64,000 bases of DNA from Elusimicrobiota bacterium (GTDB lineage Bacteria; Elusimicrobiota; Elusimicrobia; UBA1565; UBA9628): assembly GCA_023213235.1 (NCBI GenBank), contig CP096137.1:879587-943586 (forward strand), read 5' to 3'. Under the pieces are notes generated by a model that ran no database searches, was not told where the DNA came from, and saw nothing but the letters and a program-made list of their open reading frames with translations. Numbering within the stretch: position 1 is the stretch's first letter; every line of letters starts with the position of its first letter. Both the position numbers and the translations under genes were made by a program. Below, piece by piece: positions 53,009 through 61,467 of this stretch.

Positions 53009-53009
53009 C

Positions 53010-53846
53010 TCACCGCACGACGGGCCGCCGCAGGAGGCGCTGGACGTTGCGCGAGACGTCCATCTGCGGGAAGGTGTGCAGGAAGTAGCGGAACAGGCGC
53101 CCGTACGGCACGTAGACGCGCGCGCGCCGGCCCTCGGCCGCGACGGCCTCGGCGAGCTCGGGCTTGGCCCCGAGGAAGAACTGGAACTCGAAGTCCGGGC
53201 GCGGGTGCAGCGCCAGCAGGCGCCGCGCCTCGGCGATGACCGACTCGTCGTGCGTGCCGACGGCGGGCCGCGAGGAGCCGACGATCAGGGGCCCGAGAAG
53301 CCGCTTCATGCAGGCCGTCGTCTCGGCCCAGGTCGGGAAGCGGTCGATGGTCGACTCCCGGTAATAGCCCTTCACGAGGCGCACGGGGTGGCCCTCCTTG
53401 AGGAGGCGGCGCAGGTCGGACTCGGTGCGACGCAGGTAGGTCTGCAGGCAGATCCCGACGTTTGAGGCGCCGCGGCGCACGTGGTGGAAGTCGGCGAGCG
53501 TCCGGTCGACGTCGCGCGCGCGCTCCATGTCGATCCAGAGGAAGGCCCCGCGCTCGGCGGCCGCGGCCGCGATCTCGGAGAGCGCGGCGCGGCACTCGCG
53601 CGGCGCCCAGCGTTGGCCGAGCTGGGAGAGCTTGACCGTCAGGTCCGCCGTCTCGCCGCGCGCGGCGAGCCCGGGCAGGATCGCGAGGATGTCCTTCTTC
53701 TCGAGCTCGACGCCGCGCGCGCGGAAGCGCAGCTCCGGCAGCAGCGAGACGCAGGCGCCGAGCCCGCGTCCGCGCAGGCGCTTGACGACGCCGGCGACGG
53801 CGTCGAGGGTGCGGCCGCCGTAATAGGGGAGACGCTCATGCCCCAA
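53010..53846 (-). CDS. Proline dehydrogenase
   Basis: Flavoenzyme that oxidises proline to pyrroline-5-carboxylate; stand-alone, about 276-278 residues. Signature segments are VGICLQTYLRRTESDLRRLL, VRLVKGYYRE, VGTHDESVIAEA, FEFQFFLGAKPELAEAV and ARVYVPYGRLFRYFLHTF. The open frame begins at TTG 53846. A better start is ATG 53839, which follows a TATGCT box (minus strand 53846-53851) by 6 bases but is out of frame; one base missing from the GGGG at 53826-53829 would join it as MSVSPYYGGRTLD. No P5C dehydrogenase gene is adjacent. Confidence 0.88.
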   Translation of the reverse strand: MGHERLPYYGGRTLDAVAGVVKRLRGRGLGACVSLLPELRFRARGVELEKKDILAILPGLAARGETADLTVKLSQLGQRWAPRECRAALSEIAAAAAERGAFLWIDMERARDVDRTLADFHHVRRGASNVGICLQTYLRRTESDLRRLLKEGHPVRLVKGYYRESTIDRFPTWAETTACMKRLLGPLIVGSSRPAVGTHDESVIAEARRLLALHPRPDFEFQFFLGAKPELAEAVAAEGRRARVYVPYGRLFRYFLHTFPQMDVSRNVQRLLRRPVVR

Positions 53847-53910
53847 GCATAGGCCCGCCGGACGCGGAGCGCCACGGAGGAAACGTCACGGACCTTGGAC
53901 GGCCGCTTGC

Positions 53911-54777
53911 TTAGGAGGCGCGCAGCGCCGCGATCCGGTCCTCGAGGGGCGGATGCGTGGAGAGCAGGGCCATGAGGCCGCCGGTCCGGCCGGCGATCTT
54001 GAAGGCCGCGTACGCGGGCTGTTCCTCGACGGGCGCGTAGCGCGCCTGCAGGGCGCGCAGCGCGGCGATCATCTTCTCGCGGCCGCCGAGGCGCGCGCTG
54101 CCGGCGTCGGCGCGGAACTCGCGCCAGCGCGAGAACGCGGCGATGACGAGCATGCCGAGGAAGCCGAGCGCCATCTCGAGGAGCCAGACGGTCATGTAGG
54201 AGCCGCCGCGGCGCTCGTCGCGGTCGCCGCGGGCCATCGCGAAGGCGATGACGCGCGCGAGGAACATCACGAAGGCGTTGATGACGCCCTGCAGGAGGGT
54301 CATGGTGACCATGTCGCCGTTGGCGATGTGCGCGAGCTCGTGCGCGAGCACGCCCTCGAGCTCGTCGCGGTCCATCGACTCGAGAAGGCCCGTCGAGACG
54401 GCCACGAGCGCGCGCGAGCGCGAGGGGCCGGTGGCGAAGGCGTTGAGCTCGGGGCTGTCGTAGACGCCGACCTCGGGCATCGGCAGGCCCGCGCGCGCGG
54501 CGAGCTCGCGCACCGAGGCGACGAGCGGGTCGTTGCCGTTCGGGTCGAGCAGGCGCACGCCCATCGTCCACTTCGCCATCACGCGCGACAGCCCGAGCGA
54601 GATCAGGGAGCCCGCCATGCCCCAGACGAGGCAGAACACCGCGAGCGAGCCGTAGTCGAGACCGTACGGGCCCATGTAGCGGCCGGCGCCGAGCATGGAC
54701 AGGACGATCGAGATCGTCGCCATCACGAGGATGTTGACGAGCAGGAAAAGGGAGACGCGCTTGAACCAGGTCATCAT
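53911..54777 (-). CDS. htpX: Membrane zinc protease HtpX
   Basis: Heat-shock-type M48 metalloprotease of the inner membrane that degrades misfolded membrane proteins; 288 residues. Two N-terminal helices (SLFLLVNILVMATISIVLSM and SLAVFCLVWGMAGSLISLGL) precede the catalytic GVLAHELAHIANGD. Two more helices follow, then WREFRADAGSARL with the third zinc ligand Glu, and the ending STHPPLEDRIAAL. YDSPELNAFATGPSRSRALV is also typical. The gene is divergent from the hydrolase gene with a 30-base shared promoter region. Confidence 0.96.
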   Translation of the reverse strand: MMTWFKRVSLFLLVNILVMATISIVLSMLGAGRYMGPYGLDYGSLAVFCLVWGMAGSLISLGLSRVMAKWTMGVRLLDPNGNDPLVASVRELAARAGLPMPEVGVYDSPELNAFATGPSRSRALVAVSTGLLESMDRDELEGVLAHELAHIANGDMVTMTLLQGVINAFVMFLARVIAFAMARGDRDERRGGSYMTVWLLEMALGFLGMLVIAAFSRWREFRADAGSARLGGREKMIAALRALQARYAPVEEQPAYAAFKIAGRTGGLMALLSTHPPLEDRIAALRAS

Positions 54778-54783
54778 GGGCGT

Positions 54784-54800
54784 ATTTTACTTGTTATGAT
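54784..54800. promoter_or_regulatory. Back-to-back -10 boxes for htpX and the hydrolase
   Basis: On the minus strand TAAAAT (54784-54789) ends 6 bases before the htpX ATG. On the plus strand TATGAT (54795-54800) ends 7 bases before GTG 54808. The two promoters face away from each other within 30 bases, so polymerases would compete. Confidence 0.5.
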
Positions 54801-54807
54801 CCCCGCC

Positions 54808-55707
54808 GTGAAGAGGGTCCTCGCCGCCGCCGCCGCGCTCGCCGTGCTCGCCGCCGGCGTCCTCTGGTTCCTGCCGTTCGAACTCCACGTCGGCCTCCTG
54901 AAGGCGGGGCTTCGCCTGGGCGGCGCCGCGCCGGTGACCGCGGGGTCCTTGAGCGCCTATGAAAGGAGCACCTGCGTCGCGGGCGCCCCGTGCCGCTGCG
55001 TGGCGCTCGTCCACGGCATGGGCGACACCGCGCTGACCTGGAACAAGCTGATGCTCGGGGGCGACGGCGCGCCGCCGCCTCCCGCCGGCGTGCGCGTGCT
55101 CGCGGTGAACATGCCCGGTACCGACGGCTCCGCCCCGTCCGCCGACTACGGCATCCGCGCCCAGTCCCGCGTCCTGAGAGCCGCGCTCGAGGCGCGCTGC
55201 CCGCGCTGGACGGTCGCGGGCAACAGCCTCGGCGGCTGGATGGCGGGGTGGCTCGCCGTCGATTGGCCGCAGGGCGTCGAGAGGCTCGTGCTCGTCAACG
55301 CCGCGGGGCTGACCGACCCGACCGAGCAGGCGCTCGCGACGGCGCGCCTGCTCGCCGCTCCGACGATCCCGGAGATGAAGGCGTTCAGCGCGCGCGCCTA
55401 CGCCGTCCCGAAGCCCGTCCCCGAGCGCGCGTGGCCGGCGGTGATCGCCTCGATCCGCTCGCGCCCGACGGCGGCGATCCTCGCGGCGCTCACGCTCGAC
55501 GACGTGCTCGACGCGCGGCTCAAGGACGTGAAGGCGGAGACCGTCGTCGTCTGGGGCGCCTCCGACCGCGTCCTGCCCGCGGGATTCGCCGGGCGCTTCG
55601 CGAAGGGCATCCGCGGCGCGAAGCTCGTGGAGATCGCCGCCTGCGGCCACCTGCCTCAGCAGGAATGCCCGGGGCCCGTCGCGCGCGCGGTGTTCGGCGC
55701 GCCCTAG
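54808..55707 (+). CDS. Exported or membrane-anchored alpha/beta hydrolase
   Basis: About 299 residues. I choose GTG 54808 because TATGAT ends 7 bases upstream; the in-frame ATG 54796 lies inside that -10 box. An N-terminal hydrophobic segment (KRVLAAAAALAVLAAGVLWF) anchors or exports the protein. The fold shows the oxyanion region VALVHGMGDTALTW, the nucleophile elbow VAGNSLGGWMAG, an acid in VVVWGASDRVLP and the catalytic His in ACGHLPQQE. The family includes esterases and lipases, and the substrate cannot be told. A YERSTCVAGAPCRC stretch near residue 50 is unusual. Confidence 0.85.
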   Translation: MKRVLAAAAALAVLAAGVLWFLPFELHVGLLKAGLRLGGAAPVTAGSLSAYERSTCVAGAPCRCVALVHGMGDTALTWNKLMLGGDGAPPPPAGVRVLAVNMPGTDGSAPSADYGIRAQSRVLRAALEARCPRWTVAGNSLGGWMAGWLAVDWPQGVERLVLVNAAGLTDPTEQALATARLLAAPTIPEMKAFSARAYAVPKPVPERAWPAVIASIRSRPTAAILAALTLDDVLDARLKDVKAETVVVWGASDRVLPAGFAGRFAKGIRGAKLVEIAACGHLPQQECPGPVARAVFGAP

Positions 55708-55711
55708 CGCC

Positions 55712-56095
55712 CTACTTGCGGCCGGCCCAGTCGGCCTTGCGGCCGGCGTCCGACAGGTCGCCCAGCTTCTCGCGGTCGTTGCGGACCCGGCGGGCCTTCT
55801 TCGCGGGCTTGCGCGAGAGGCCCGCGGCGGGCGCCAGCGGCGCGAGCGCGGACTTCTCGGCCACGGCGTCCTTGAGGGTGTCGGTGGAGGCGGAGAGGGG
55901 GTCGGCGAGCTGCAAAGTGATCGCCTGGCCCGAGCCGATGCGCACCGCGGCGGTCACGCCGCCTCCGGGGGACGTCAGCTGGCGGCTCATGATCTGGCTC
56001 GTCAGCGGGTCGTTGGAGAGGTGGGCGGGCTCGGCGGACGCGCTCGTCCCCGCCGTGATGACTCCCAGAAGCGCCGCCGCGATGATCGTCCTCAT
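55712..56095 (-). CDS. Small secreted basic protein, unknown
   Basis: Not recognised. The 127-residue product has signal peptide MRTIIAAALLGVITAGTSAS, a Ser/Thr-rich middle (GQAITLQLADPLSASTDTLK) and a very basic C-terminal half (RKPAKKARRVRNDREK). A ribosome site (AAAGGA) precedes the ATG. It is convergent with the hydrolase gene, 4 bases apart. Confidence 0.6.
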   Translation of the reverse strand: MRTIIAAALLGVITAGTSASAEPAHLSNDPLTSQIMSRQLTSPGGGVTAAVRIGSGQAITLQLADPLSASTDTLKDAVAEKSALAPLAPAAGLSRKPAKKARRVRNDREKLGDLSDAGRKADWAGRK

Positions 56096-56177
56096 GTCCT
56101 TTCCTGCCTAAAGGATAGGCGGAAAGGGGGCCGACGTCAGGGTCCTGGGGCCCGGAAGGCGTCTGGGCCCTTCGGTC

Positions 56178-57445
56178 CTACTTCGGCTGCGTGCCGTTCG
56201 CGTTGAACTGCTGCTTGCCGAGGACGCTGGCGTCCACGGGCGGCTCGGCGATGCGGCCGCGCTTGGCGGCGCTCGTCTGGCCGTCCGTCGTGATCAGCGC
56301 CTCGACCGAGCCGCTCTCCATCACGCGCTGGGTCGCCTCGAGCTGGTGGAGGAAGCGCTGGTTGGCCTCGAAGGTGACCTCGATGGCGTCGACCTTGATC
56401 GTGGAGCCGTCCACCTTGACGACCTCGGAGGCCGTGCCCGAGGCGCCGGCGGAGGCCGTGCCCGTGCCCGTCCAGCCGGGGCCCGCGCCCGAGGAATTGG
56501 TCACGCTGCGGCCGATCTGGCCCTGGGCCGCCGCGACGTCGGCGGCGTCCTGGTCCGCGCCGGGCTGGGAAGTCGCGGAGCGGCTGGCGCCCGGCTCGGA
56601 CTTCACCGGGACGGGGGTCTGGCCGCCGCCCGAGGACGCGTTGAAGCCGGTCTTCTCGGCGCGAGCCAACTGCACCTTGTCGGCGTAGCCCGGGATCGTC
56701 GACGGATCGCGCGTCCCGGCGCAGACGCCTTTGCCGCAGACCTGAACCTCGCCGTCGGGCGTCACGACGCCGTAGCGGTTGTCGCCGAGATCGATGACCG
56801 GGTACGGGTTGTCGCTGCGGGCGTCCGCCATCTCGCGCTGGAACTCGTCCTTGGTGAACGCGGGCGGATCGCTGGACATGCCGCGGCCGGCGCCGCCGCA
56901 GATGTCCGGCGGGCAGGGCGGACCGATGAGGCCTCCGGAGACGCCGTAGTCCTGCGAGGCCGAGGCCGCGGTCGGGTTCGCGCCGCCGGCTCCGCGCTGC
57001 TGGGCGAGCAGCTGATCGCGCCGGCGCTCCTCGTCCGCCGTGCAGAGGCGGTAGGGGACCTTCCCGCATTTCAGGGCGAAATCGTCGATCTGCGAGAGAG
57101 GGTCGCCCGCGCGCAGGGCCGGGTTCTGGCCGCTGCCGTTCCTCATCAGGAAGCTCGCGCAGGCCTCGCTGGCGGGGGTCATGGTGCAGCGTCCGGTGGA
57201 CTTGACCCGCGACTGGCGGTTGAGTTCGTCGGTGGTGCAGGCGCGGTAGGGCGCCGTTCCGCACTTGAAGGTGATGTCCGCGTCGAGGGAGTCTCCGCCC
57301 GATCCCGAGCCCGTCATCGAGAAGCCGCCCGACGTAGGGCCGAGGCCGAAATTGCCCGCGGGGGCGCGGGATTGAGAAGCTGCGCTTGGGAGGCGACGGC
57401 GAGCGCGAGGGCCGCCGCGGCGAGGGGGAGCGCTTTGATCTTCAT
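56178..57445 (-). CDS. Secreted protein with repeated CG-PYR-C motifs (frame broken)
   Basis: Not recognised. The start is the ATG at 57445 (minus strand), which has AGGAGA 6 bases upstream and opens the signal peptide MKIKALPLAAAALALAVASQ. One base is missing in the G run 57360-57364; restoring it joins LLNPAPP to AGNFGLGPTSGGFSMTGSGS and gives about 422 residues. Two copies of a short motif occur: FKCGTAPYRACTTDELNRQ and LKCGKVPYRLCTADEERRRD. The middle carries PPCPPDICGG and EVQVCGKGVCAG, the rest is Ser/Gly-rich, and the C-terminal 120 residues contain a predicted helix (EANQRFLHQLEATQRVMES). Function unknown. Confidence 0.65.
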
Positions 57446-57501
57446 ACGGTTCTCCTGGGTGCTGCTTCCCCTACTATAGCCCCGGGGCCTTGACCCTGCC
57501 A

Positions 57502-57517
57502 TAGGCCCAAAGGCCTA
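57502..57517. repeat. Short perfect inverted repeat between divergent genes
   Basis: TAGGCC-CAAA-GGCCTA, a 6-bp stem with a 4-base centre. It lies in the 182-base gap between the secreted-protein gene and the phosphohexomutase gene, just upstream of both promoters. A possible operator. Confidence 0.35.
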
Positions 57518-57565
57518 GAGGTCAATGGGCCCTTGGACCCACCCCCGCCGGGCCGAAACCGGCGC

Positions 57566-57594
57566 TTGACCCGGGCTCCCGCTTTTCCTAATAT
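57566..57594 (+). promoter_or_regulatory. Promoter of the phosphohexomutase-enolase operon
   Basis: TTGACC (57566-57571), 17-base spacer and TAATAT (57589-57594). A leader of about 27 bases carries an AAGGGG ribosome site before ATG 57628, unlike the leaderless units elsewhere. Confidence 0.75.
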
Positions 57595-57627
57595 GGCGCC
57601 GGTTAAATCAAGGACCCAAGGGGCTCA

Positions 57628-59106
57628 ATGATCAGATTCGGCACTTCCGGCTGGCGCGGCGTGGTCTCGGACGACTTCACGTTCGCGAACGTGCGCAAGG
57701 TCGCGCACGCCGTCGCGGGCTGCGTGAAGGAGAGCCCCGAGGTCGGCTACAACAGCGACGAGTACCGCCAGTTCCTCGACGGCACGGCCCCGTCCCGTGT
57801 CCCGACCGTGGTCATCGGCTACGACACGCGCTTCCAGTCCGAGGACTTCGCGCACGAGGTCGCCGCCGTGCTCGCCAACGACGGCATCCGCACGCTCGTC
57901 TCCAAGGCCGACCTTCCGACGCCGGCGCTCGCCTGGGCCGTGCTCGCCAACAAGGCCGTCGGCGGCGCGATGATCACCGCCTCCCACAACCCGGCGCAGT
58001 ACAACGGCTTCAAGTGGATGCCGTACTGGGGCGGCTCGGCCTCGCCGACCGTCACCAACGACCTCGAGCGCCGCATCGAACTGCTCGGCGACCACGCGAT
58101 CAAGACGATGACCGACGAGCGCTCCGCGCGCGAGGCGTGGACCGAGGCCGTCGACCTGCAGAAGTCCTACTTCGACCAGCTCGAGAGCCTGCTCGACGTC
58201 AAGACGATCCGCAAGGCCAAGCTCAAGGTGGCCGTCGACCCCATGCACGGCTCGGCGCGCCTGTACCTGCGCAAGTTCCTCGAGGAGCGCCTCGGCGTGA
58301 CCGTCGAGGCCCGCAACGAGGACCGCGACGTCCTGCTCGGCGGCATCTCGCCGGAGCCGACGCCCGCGTCGACGGCCGCGCTCGCGGAGACCGTCAAGAA
58401 GGGCCGCTTCGCGCTCGGCCTCGCCACCGACGGCGACGGCGACCGCTTCGGAATCGTGGACGCGGGCGGCGTCTGGATCCAGCCGAACGAGGTCGTCGCG
58501 CTGGCCTACGAGCACCTCGTCGTCAACCGCGGCTTGAAGGGCAAGGCGGCGCGCTCCGTCATGACCTCGCACTTCATCGACGCCGTCGCCAAGTCGCACG
58601 GTTCCGAGACGCGCGAGACGCCCGTCGGCTTCAAATACCTGGGCGAGCTGCTGCGCTCGGGCCCGTTCCTGCTCGCCGGCGAGGAGTCGGGCGGCCTCAG
58701 CATCCGCGGCCACGTCCCCGAGAAGGACGGCATACTGGCGTGCGTCCTGATGCTCGAGCTCGTGGCCTTCGAGAAGAAGCCGCTCGCCGCCGTGCGCGAC
58801 CGGCTGTTCAAGAAGCTCGGCGCGTTCCACGGCACGCGCCTGAACTACAAGATGGAGCGCCTGCGCGACATGATCGAGCTCGAGGGCCGGCTGAAGGTCA
58901 AGCCGCCGCTGGAGCTCGCGGGCGCCGCCGTGTGGCGCATCGACCAGGCCGACGGGTTCAAGTTCATCCTGCGCGACGGGTCGTGGCTCGGCCTGCGCTC
59001 CTCGGGCACCGAGCCCGTGTTCCGCGTGTACGCCGAGTCGCACTCGCCCAAGGGGCTCGACGCGATGGTCGAGGCCGGCAAGAAACTCTTACAGGGGAAA
59101 TTCTGA
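57628..59106 (+). CDS. Phosphohexomutase (phosphoglucomutase/phosphomannomutase family)
   Basis: Moves phosphate between C1 and C6 of hexoses, feeding glycan synthesis. It has 492 residues with all four alpha-D-phosphohexomutase signatures: GTSGWRG at the N-terminus, the phospho-Ser loop [15 protein letters not shown], the metal loop [13 protein letters not shown], the sugar loop [14 protein letters not shown] and the phosphate loop [15 protein letters not shown]. Whether it prefers glucose, mannose or glucosamine phosphate cannot be read from these motifs. It starts the operon and its TGA overlaps the enolase ATG by one base. Confidence 0.93.
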   Translation: MIRFGTSGWRGVVSDDFTFANVRKVAHAVAGCVKESPEVGYNSDEYRQFLDGTAPSRVPTVVIGYDTRFQSEDFAHEVAAVLANDGIRTLVSKADLPTPALAWAVLANKAVGGAMITASHNPAQYNGFKWMPYWGGSASPTVTNDLERRIELLGDHAIKTMTDERSAREAWTEAVDLQKSYFDQLESLLDVKTIRKAKLKVAVDPMHGSARLYLRKFLEERLGVTVEARNEDRDVLLGGISPEPTPASTAALAETVKKGRFALGLATDGDGDRFGIVDAGGVWIQPNEVVALAYEHLVVNRGLKGKAARSVMTSHFIDAVAKSHGSETRETPVGFKYLGELLRSGPFLLAGEESGGLSIRGHVPEKDGILACVLMLELVAFEKKPLAAVRDRLFKKLGAFHGTRLNYKMERLRDMIELEGRLKVKPPLELAGAAVWRIDQADGFKFILRDGSWLGLRSSGTEPVFRVYAESHSPKGLDAMVEAGKKLLQGKF

Positions 59107-60398
59107 TGTCCAAGATCGAAGGCGTCCGCGCGCAGGAGATTCTCGACAGCCGGGGCTTCCCGACCGTCGCCGCCGAGGTGACGCTGGCCGACGGCTCGAA
59201 GGGCTGGGCGGGCGTGCCCTCGGGCGCGTCCACCGGCGAGCACGAGGCCGTCGAGCTGCGCGACGGCGACAAGAGCAAGTACCTCGGCAAAGGCGTGTCG
59301 AAGGCCGTCGCCAACGCCCAGGGCGAGCTCGCGAAGGCCGTGAAGGGCCTCGACGCCTCCGACCTCTCCAAGCTCGACGAGACGATGATCAAGCTCGACG
59401 GCACCCCGAACAAGGGACGGCTCGGCGCCAACGCGATCCTCGCGATCTCGATGGCCGCCGCGCGCGCCGCGGCCGTCTCCGCGAAAAAGCCGCTGTACGC
59501 GTTCCTGCGCGACGCCTACGGGATCAAGTCGGACAAGTGGATCTTGCCCGCGCCGATGCTCAACGTCGTCAACGGCGGCAAGCACGCCGACTCCGGCCTC
59601 GACGTGCAGGAGTTCATGATCGTGCCGACCGAGCAGCCGACCTTCGCCGAGGCGCTGCGCGCCGGCGCCGAGATTTACCAGGTACTCAAGAAAAAGCTCG
59701 CCGCGATGAAGATGACGACCGCCGTCGGCGACGAGGGCGGCTTCGCGCCGCGCCTGAAGACGCACCTCGAGGTGCTCGAGGTGCTCGCCGGCGCGATCGC
59801 CGACGCGGGCTACGCCGGCAAGGTGCGCCTGGCGCTCGACTGCGCGGCCAGCGAGTACTACAAGGACGGCAAGTACGTGCTCGAGGGCAAGCCGATGTCG
59901 TCGTCCGAGATCGCCGACGTGTACGCGGCCTGGGCGTCCAAGCACGGGATCGTCAGCATCGAAGACCCGCTGTGGGAGGACGATTGGTCGGGCTGGAAGG
60001 CGATGACCGCCAAGCTCGGCGACCGCATGCGCCTCGTCGGCGACGACCTGTTCGTCACGAACCCGGCGCGCCTGAAGCGCGGCATCGAGGAGAAGTCGGC
60101 CAACGCGATTCTCATCAAGCTCAACCAGATCGGCACGCTCACGGAGACGGTCAAGGCGGTCACCGACGCCCAGAAGGCCGGCTTCTCGACGATCATCTCG
60201 CACCGCTCCGGCGAGACCGAGGACTCCTTCATCGCCGACCTCGCGGTCGCGCTCAACGCGGGCGCGATCAAGACCGGCGCGCCGTGCCGCTCGGAGCGCC
60301 TCGCGAAGTACAACCGCCTGCTCGCCGTCGAGGCGGAGCTGGGAGCGAAGGCCTCGTACGCCGGCGGCTCGGCGTTCGCGGCCGCGGTCGCGCGGTGA
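59106..60398 (+). CDS. eno: Enolase
   Basis: Converts 2-phosphoglycerate to phosphoenolpyruvate in glycolysis; 430 residues. Seen: [17 protein letters not shown], the loop [48 protein letters not shown], metal ligands in [25 protein letters not shown] and [11 protein letters not shown], the catalytic [13 protein letters not shown], and [20 protein letters not shown]. All catalytic residues appear present. ATG 59106 overlaps the upstream stop (TGATG), and its own stop overlaps the next GTG. Confidence 0.98.
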   Translation: MSKIEGVRAQEILDSRGFPTVAAEVTLADGSKGWAGVPSGASTGEHEAVELRDGDKSKYLGKGVSKAVANAQGELAKAVKGLDASDLSKLDETMIKLDGTPNKGRLGANAILAISMAAARAAAVSAKKPLYAFLRDAYGIKSDKWILPAPMLNVVNGGKHADSGLDVQEFMIVPTEQPTFAEALRAGAEIYQVLKKKLAAMKMTTAVGDEGGFAPRLKTHLEVLEVLAGAIADAGYAGKVRLALDCAASEYYKDGKYVLEGKPMSSSEIADVYAAWASKHGIVSIEDPLWEDDWSGWKAMTAKLGDRMRLVGDDLFVTNPARLKRGIEEKSANAILIKLNQIGTLTETVKAVTDAQKAGFSTIISHRSGETEDSFIADLAVALNAGAIKTGAPCRSERLAKYNRLLAVEAELGAKASYAGGSAFAAAVAR

Positions 60399-60703
60399 AG
60401 GCGCGCGCCGAGAGCCTGAAGGAGGCTCTCCGCGCCCATTGGGGCCGCCTGCTCATCGGCGCGCTCCTCGTCTTCGTGTTCTTCGGCAACGGCGGCTTCC
60501 GCTCGCTGACGCGCAACTGGCTCGAGCTGCGCCGGCTGAACAACGAGATCGTCGCGCTCGAGCGCGACGAGAAGGAGCTCGAGGCGCGCCTGAAGGCCCT
60601 GCGCACCGGCGACGGCCCCGTCGAGCGCCTCGCCCGGCGCGAGCTCGGCTACATCAAGAAGGGCGAGATCGAGTACCGCTTCCCGCCGCCCGAGAAGAAG
60701 TAG
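60395..60703 (+). CDS. FtsB/DivIC-like septum protein
   Basis: A 102-residue bitopic membrane protein of the FtsB/DivIC family, which scaffolds cell division. It has a short cytoplasmic start, one helix ([18 protein letters not shown]), a coiled coil ([20 protein letters not shown] then ARLKALR) and the ending [20 protein letters not shown], where RxELGxxKxGE is the family hallmark. The enolase-ftsB order is seen in many bacteria. GTG 60395 overlaps the enolase stop. Confidence 0.9.
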   Translation: MKARAESLKEALRAHWGRLLIGALLVFVFFGNGGFRSLTRNWLELRRLNNEIVALERDEKELEARLKALRTGDGPVERLARRELGYIKKGEIEYRFPPPEKK

Positions 60704-61467
60704 TGCTCCCCGTCCTGCTGTCCTTCGGCCCGTTCCGCCTCTACGGGTACGGGGTCATGATCACGCTCGGCTGCCTCATCGGCGCGCGCCTGCTCTGGCT
60801 GCGGCGCGAGCGCATGGGGCTGAAATCAGAGGAGGAGTTCTGGGCGCTGCTCAACGTCGCCTGCCTCTCGGGCTTCGTCGGCGGCAAGCTTCTGTTCATG
60901 CTCCAGTACGGACTGAAGCCCGGCCTCTCGATCATGAACGGGTACTCGGCCTTCGGCGGCTTCGTGAGCGTGCCGCTCGCCGTGTGGGGCTTCGCGCGGT
61001 GGAAGAAGATCCCGTTCCTCAAGCTCGCCGACTACATGTTCCTGGCCGCGTTCTTCTGGCACGCGTTCGGCCGCTTCGGCTGCTTCCTCGCCGGCTGCTG
61101 CTGGGGCAAGCCCACGACCTTGCCGTGGGGCCTGGCCGTCACCGACCCGCGCTCGCAGACGCCGCGCGAGCTGCTCGGCGTGCCGCTGCATCCCGTCCAG
61201 CTTTACGAGGTCGCGGGCATCCTCCTGCTGTGCGCGCTGATGTACCGCTTCCTGCGCGCGGCCGAAGAGGGCCGTTCGGCGCCCGGCCTGGTCGTGGCGA
61301 CTCACTTCGGCGGCTACGGCGTCCTGCGCTTCCTGCTCGAGTTCCTGCGCGACGACAAGATCGTCGTCTCGGGCTCGTTCACGCAGGGCCAGGCGCTCGG
61401 CCTCGGCCTGATCGCGGCGTCCGGCGGCGTGCTGCTCTGGAGGGCGAAGTGCTCCCGGTCCTCCTGA
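60703..61467 (+). CDS. lgt: Prolipoprotein diacylglyceryl transferase, copy 1
   Basis: Inner-membrane enzyme that attaches diacylglycerol to the lipobox Cys of prolipoproteins. 254 residues with about seven helices. GTG 60703 shares one base with the upstream TAG. The Lgt signature is seen as HAFGRFGCFLAGCCWGKP, the variant with GCFLAGCC, followed by HPVQLYEVAGILLL and GGYGVLRFLLEFLRDD, which carry the conserved Gln-x-Tyr-Glu and Arg. The opening LPVLLSFGPFRLYGYGVMIT is nearly the same as that of the next gene. Confidence 0.9.
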   Translation: MLPVLLSFGPFRLYGYGVMITLGCLIGARLLWLRRERMGLKSEEEFWALLNVACLSGFVGGKLLFMLQYGLKPGLSIMNGYSAFGGFVSVPLAVWGFARWKKIPFLKLADYMFLAAFFWHAFGRFGCFLAGCCWGKPTTLPWGLAVTDPRSQTPRELLGVPLHPVQLYEVAGILLLCALMYRFLRAAEEGRSAPGLVVATHFGGYGVLRFLLEFLRDDKIVVSGSFTQGQALGLGLIAASGGVLLWRAKCSRSS

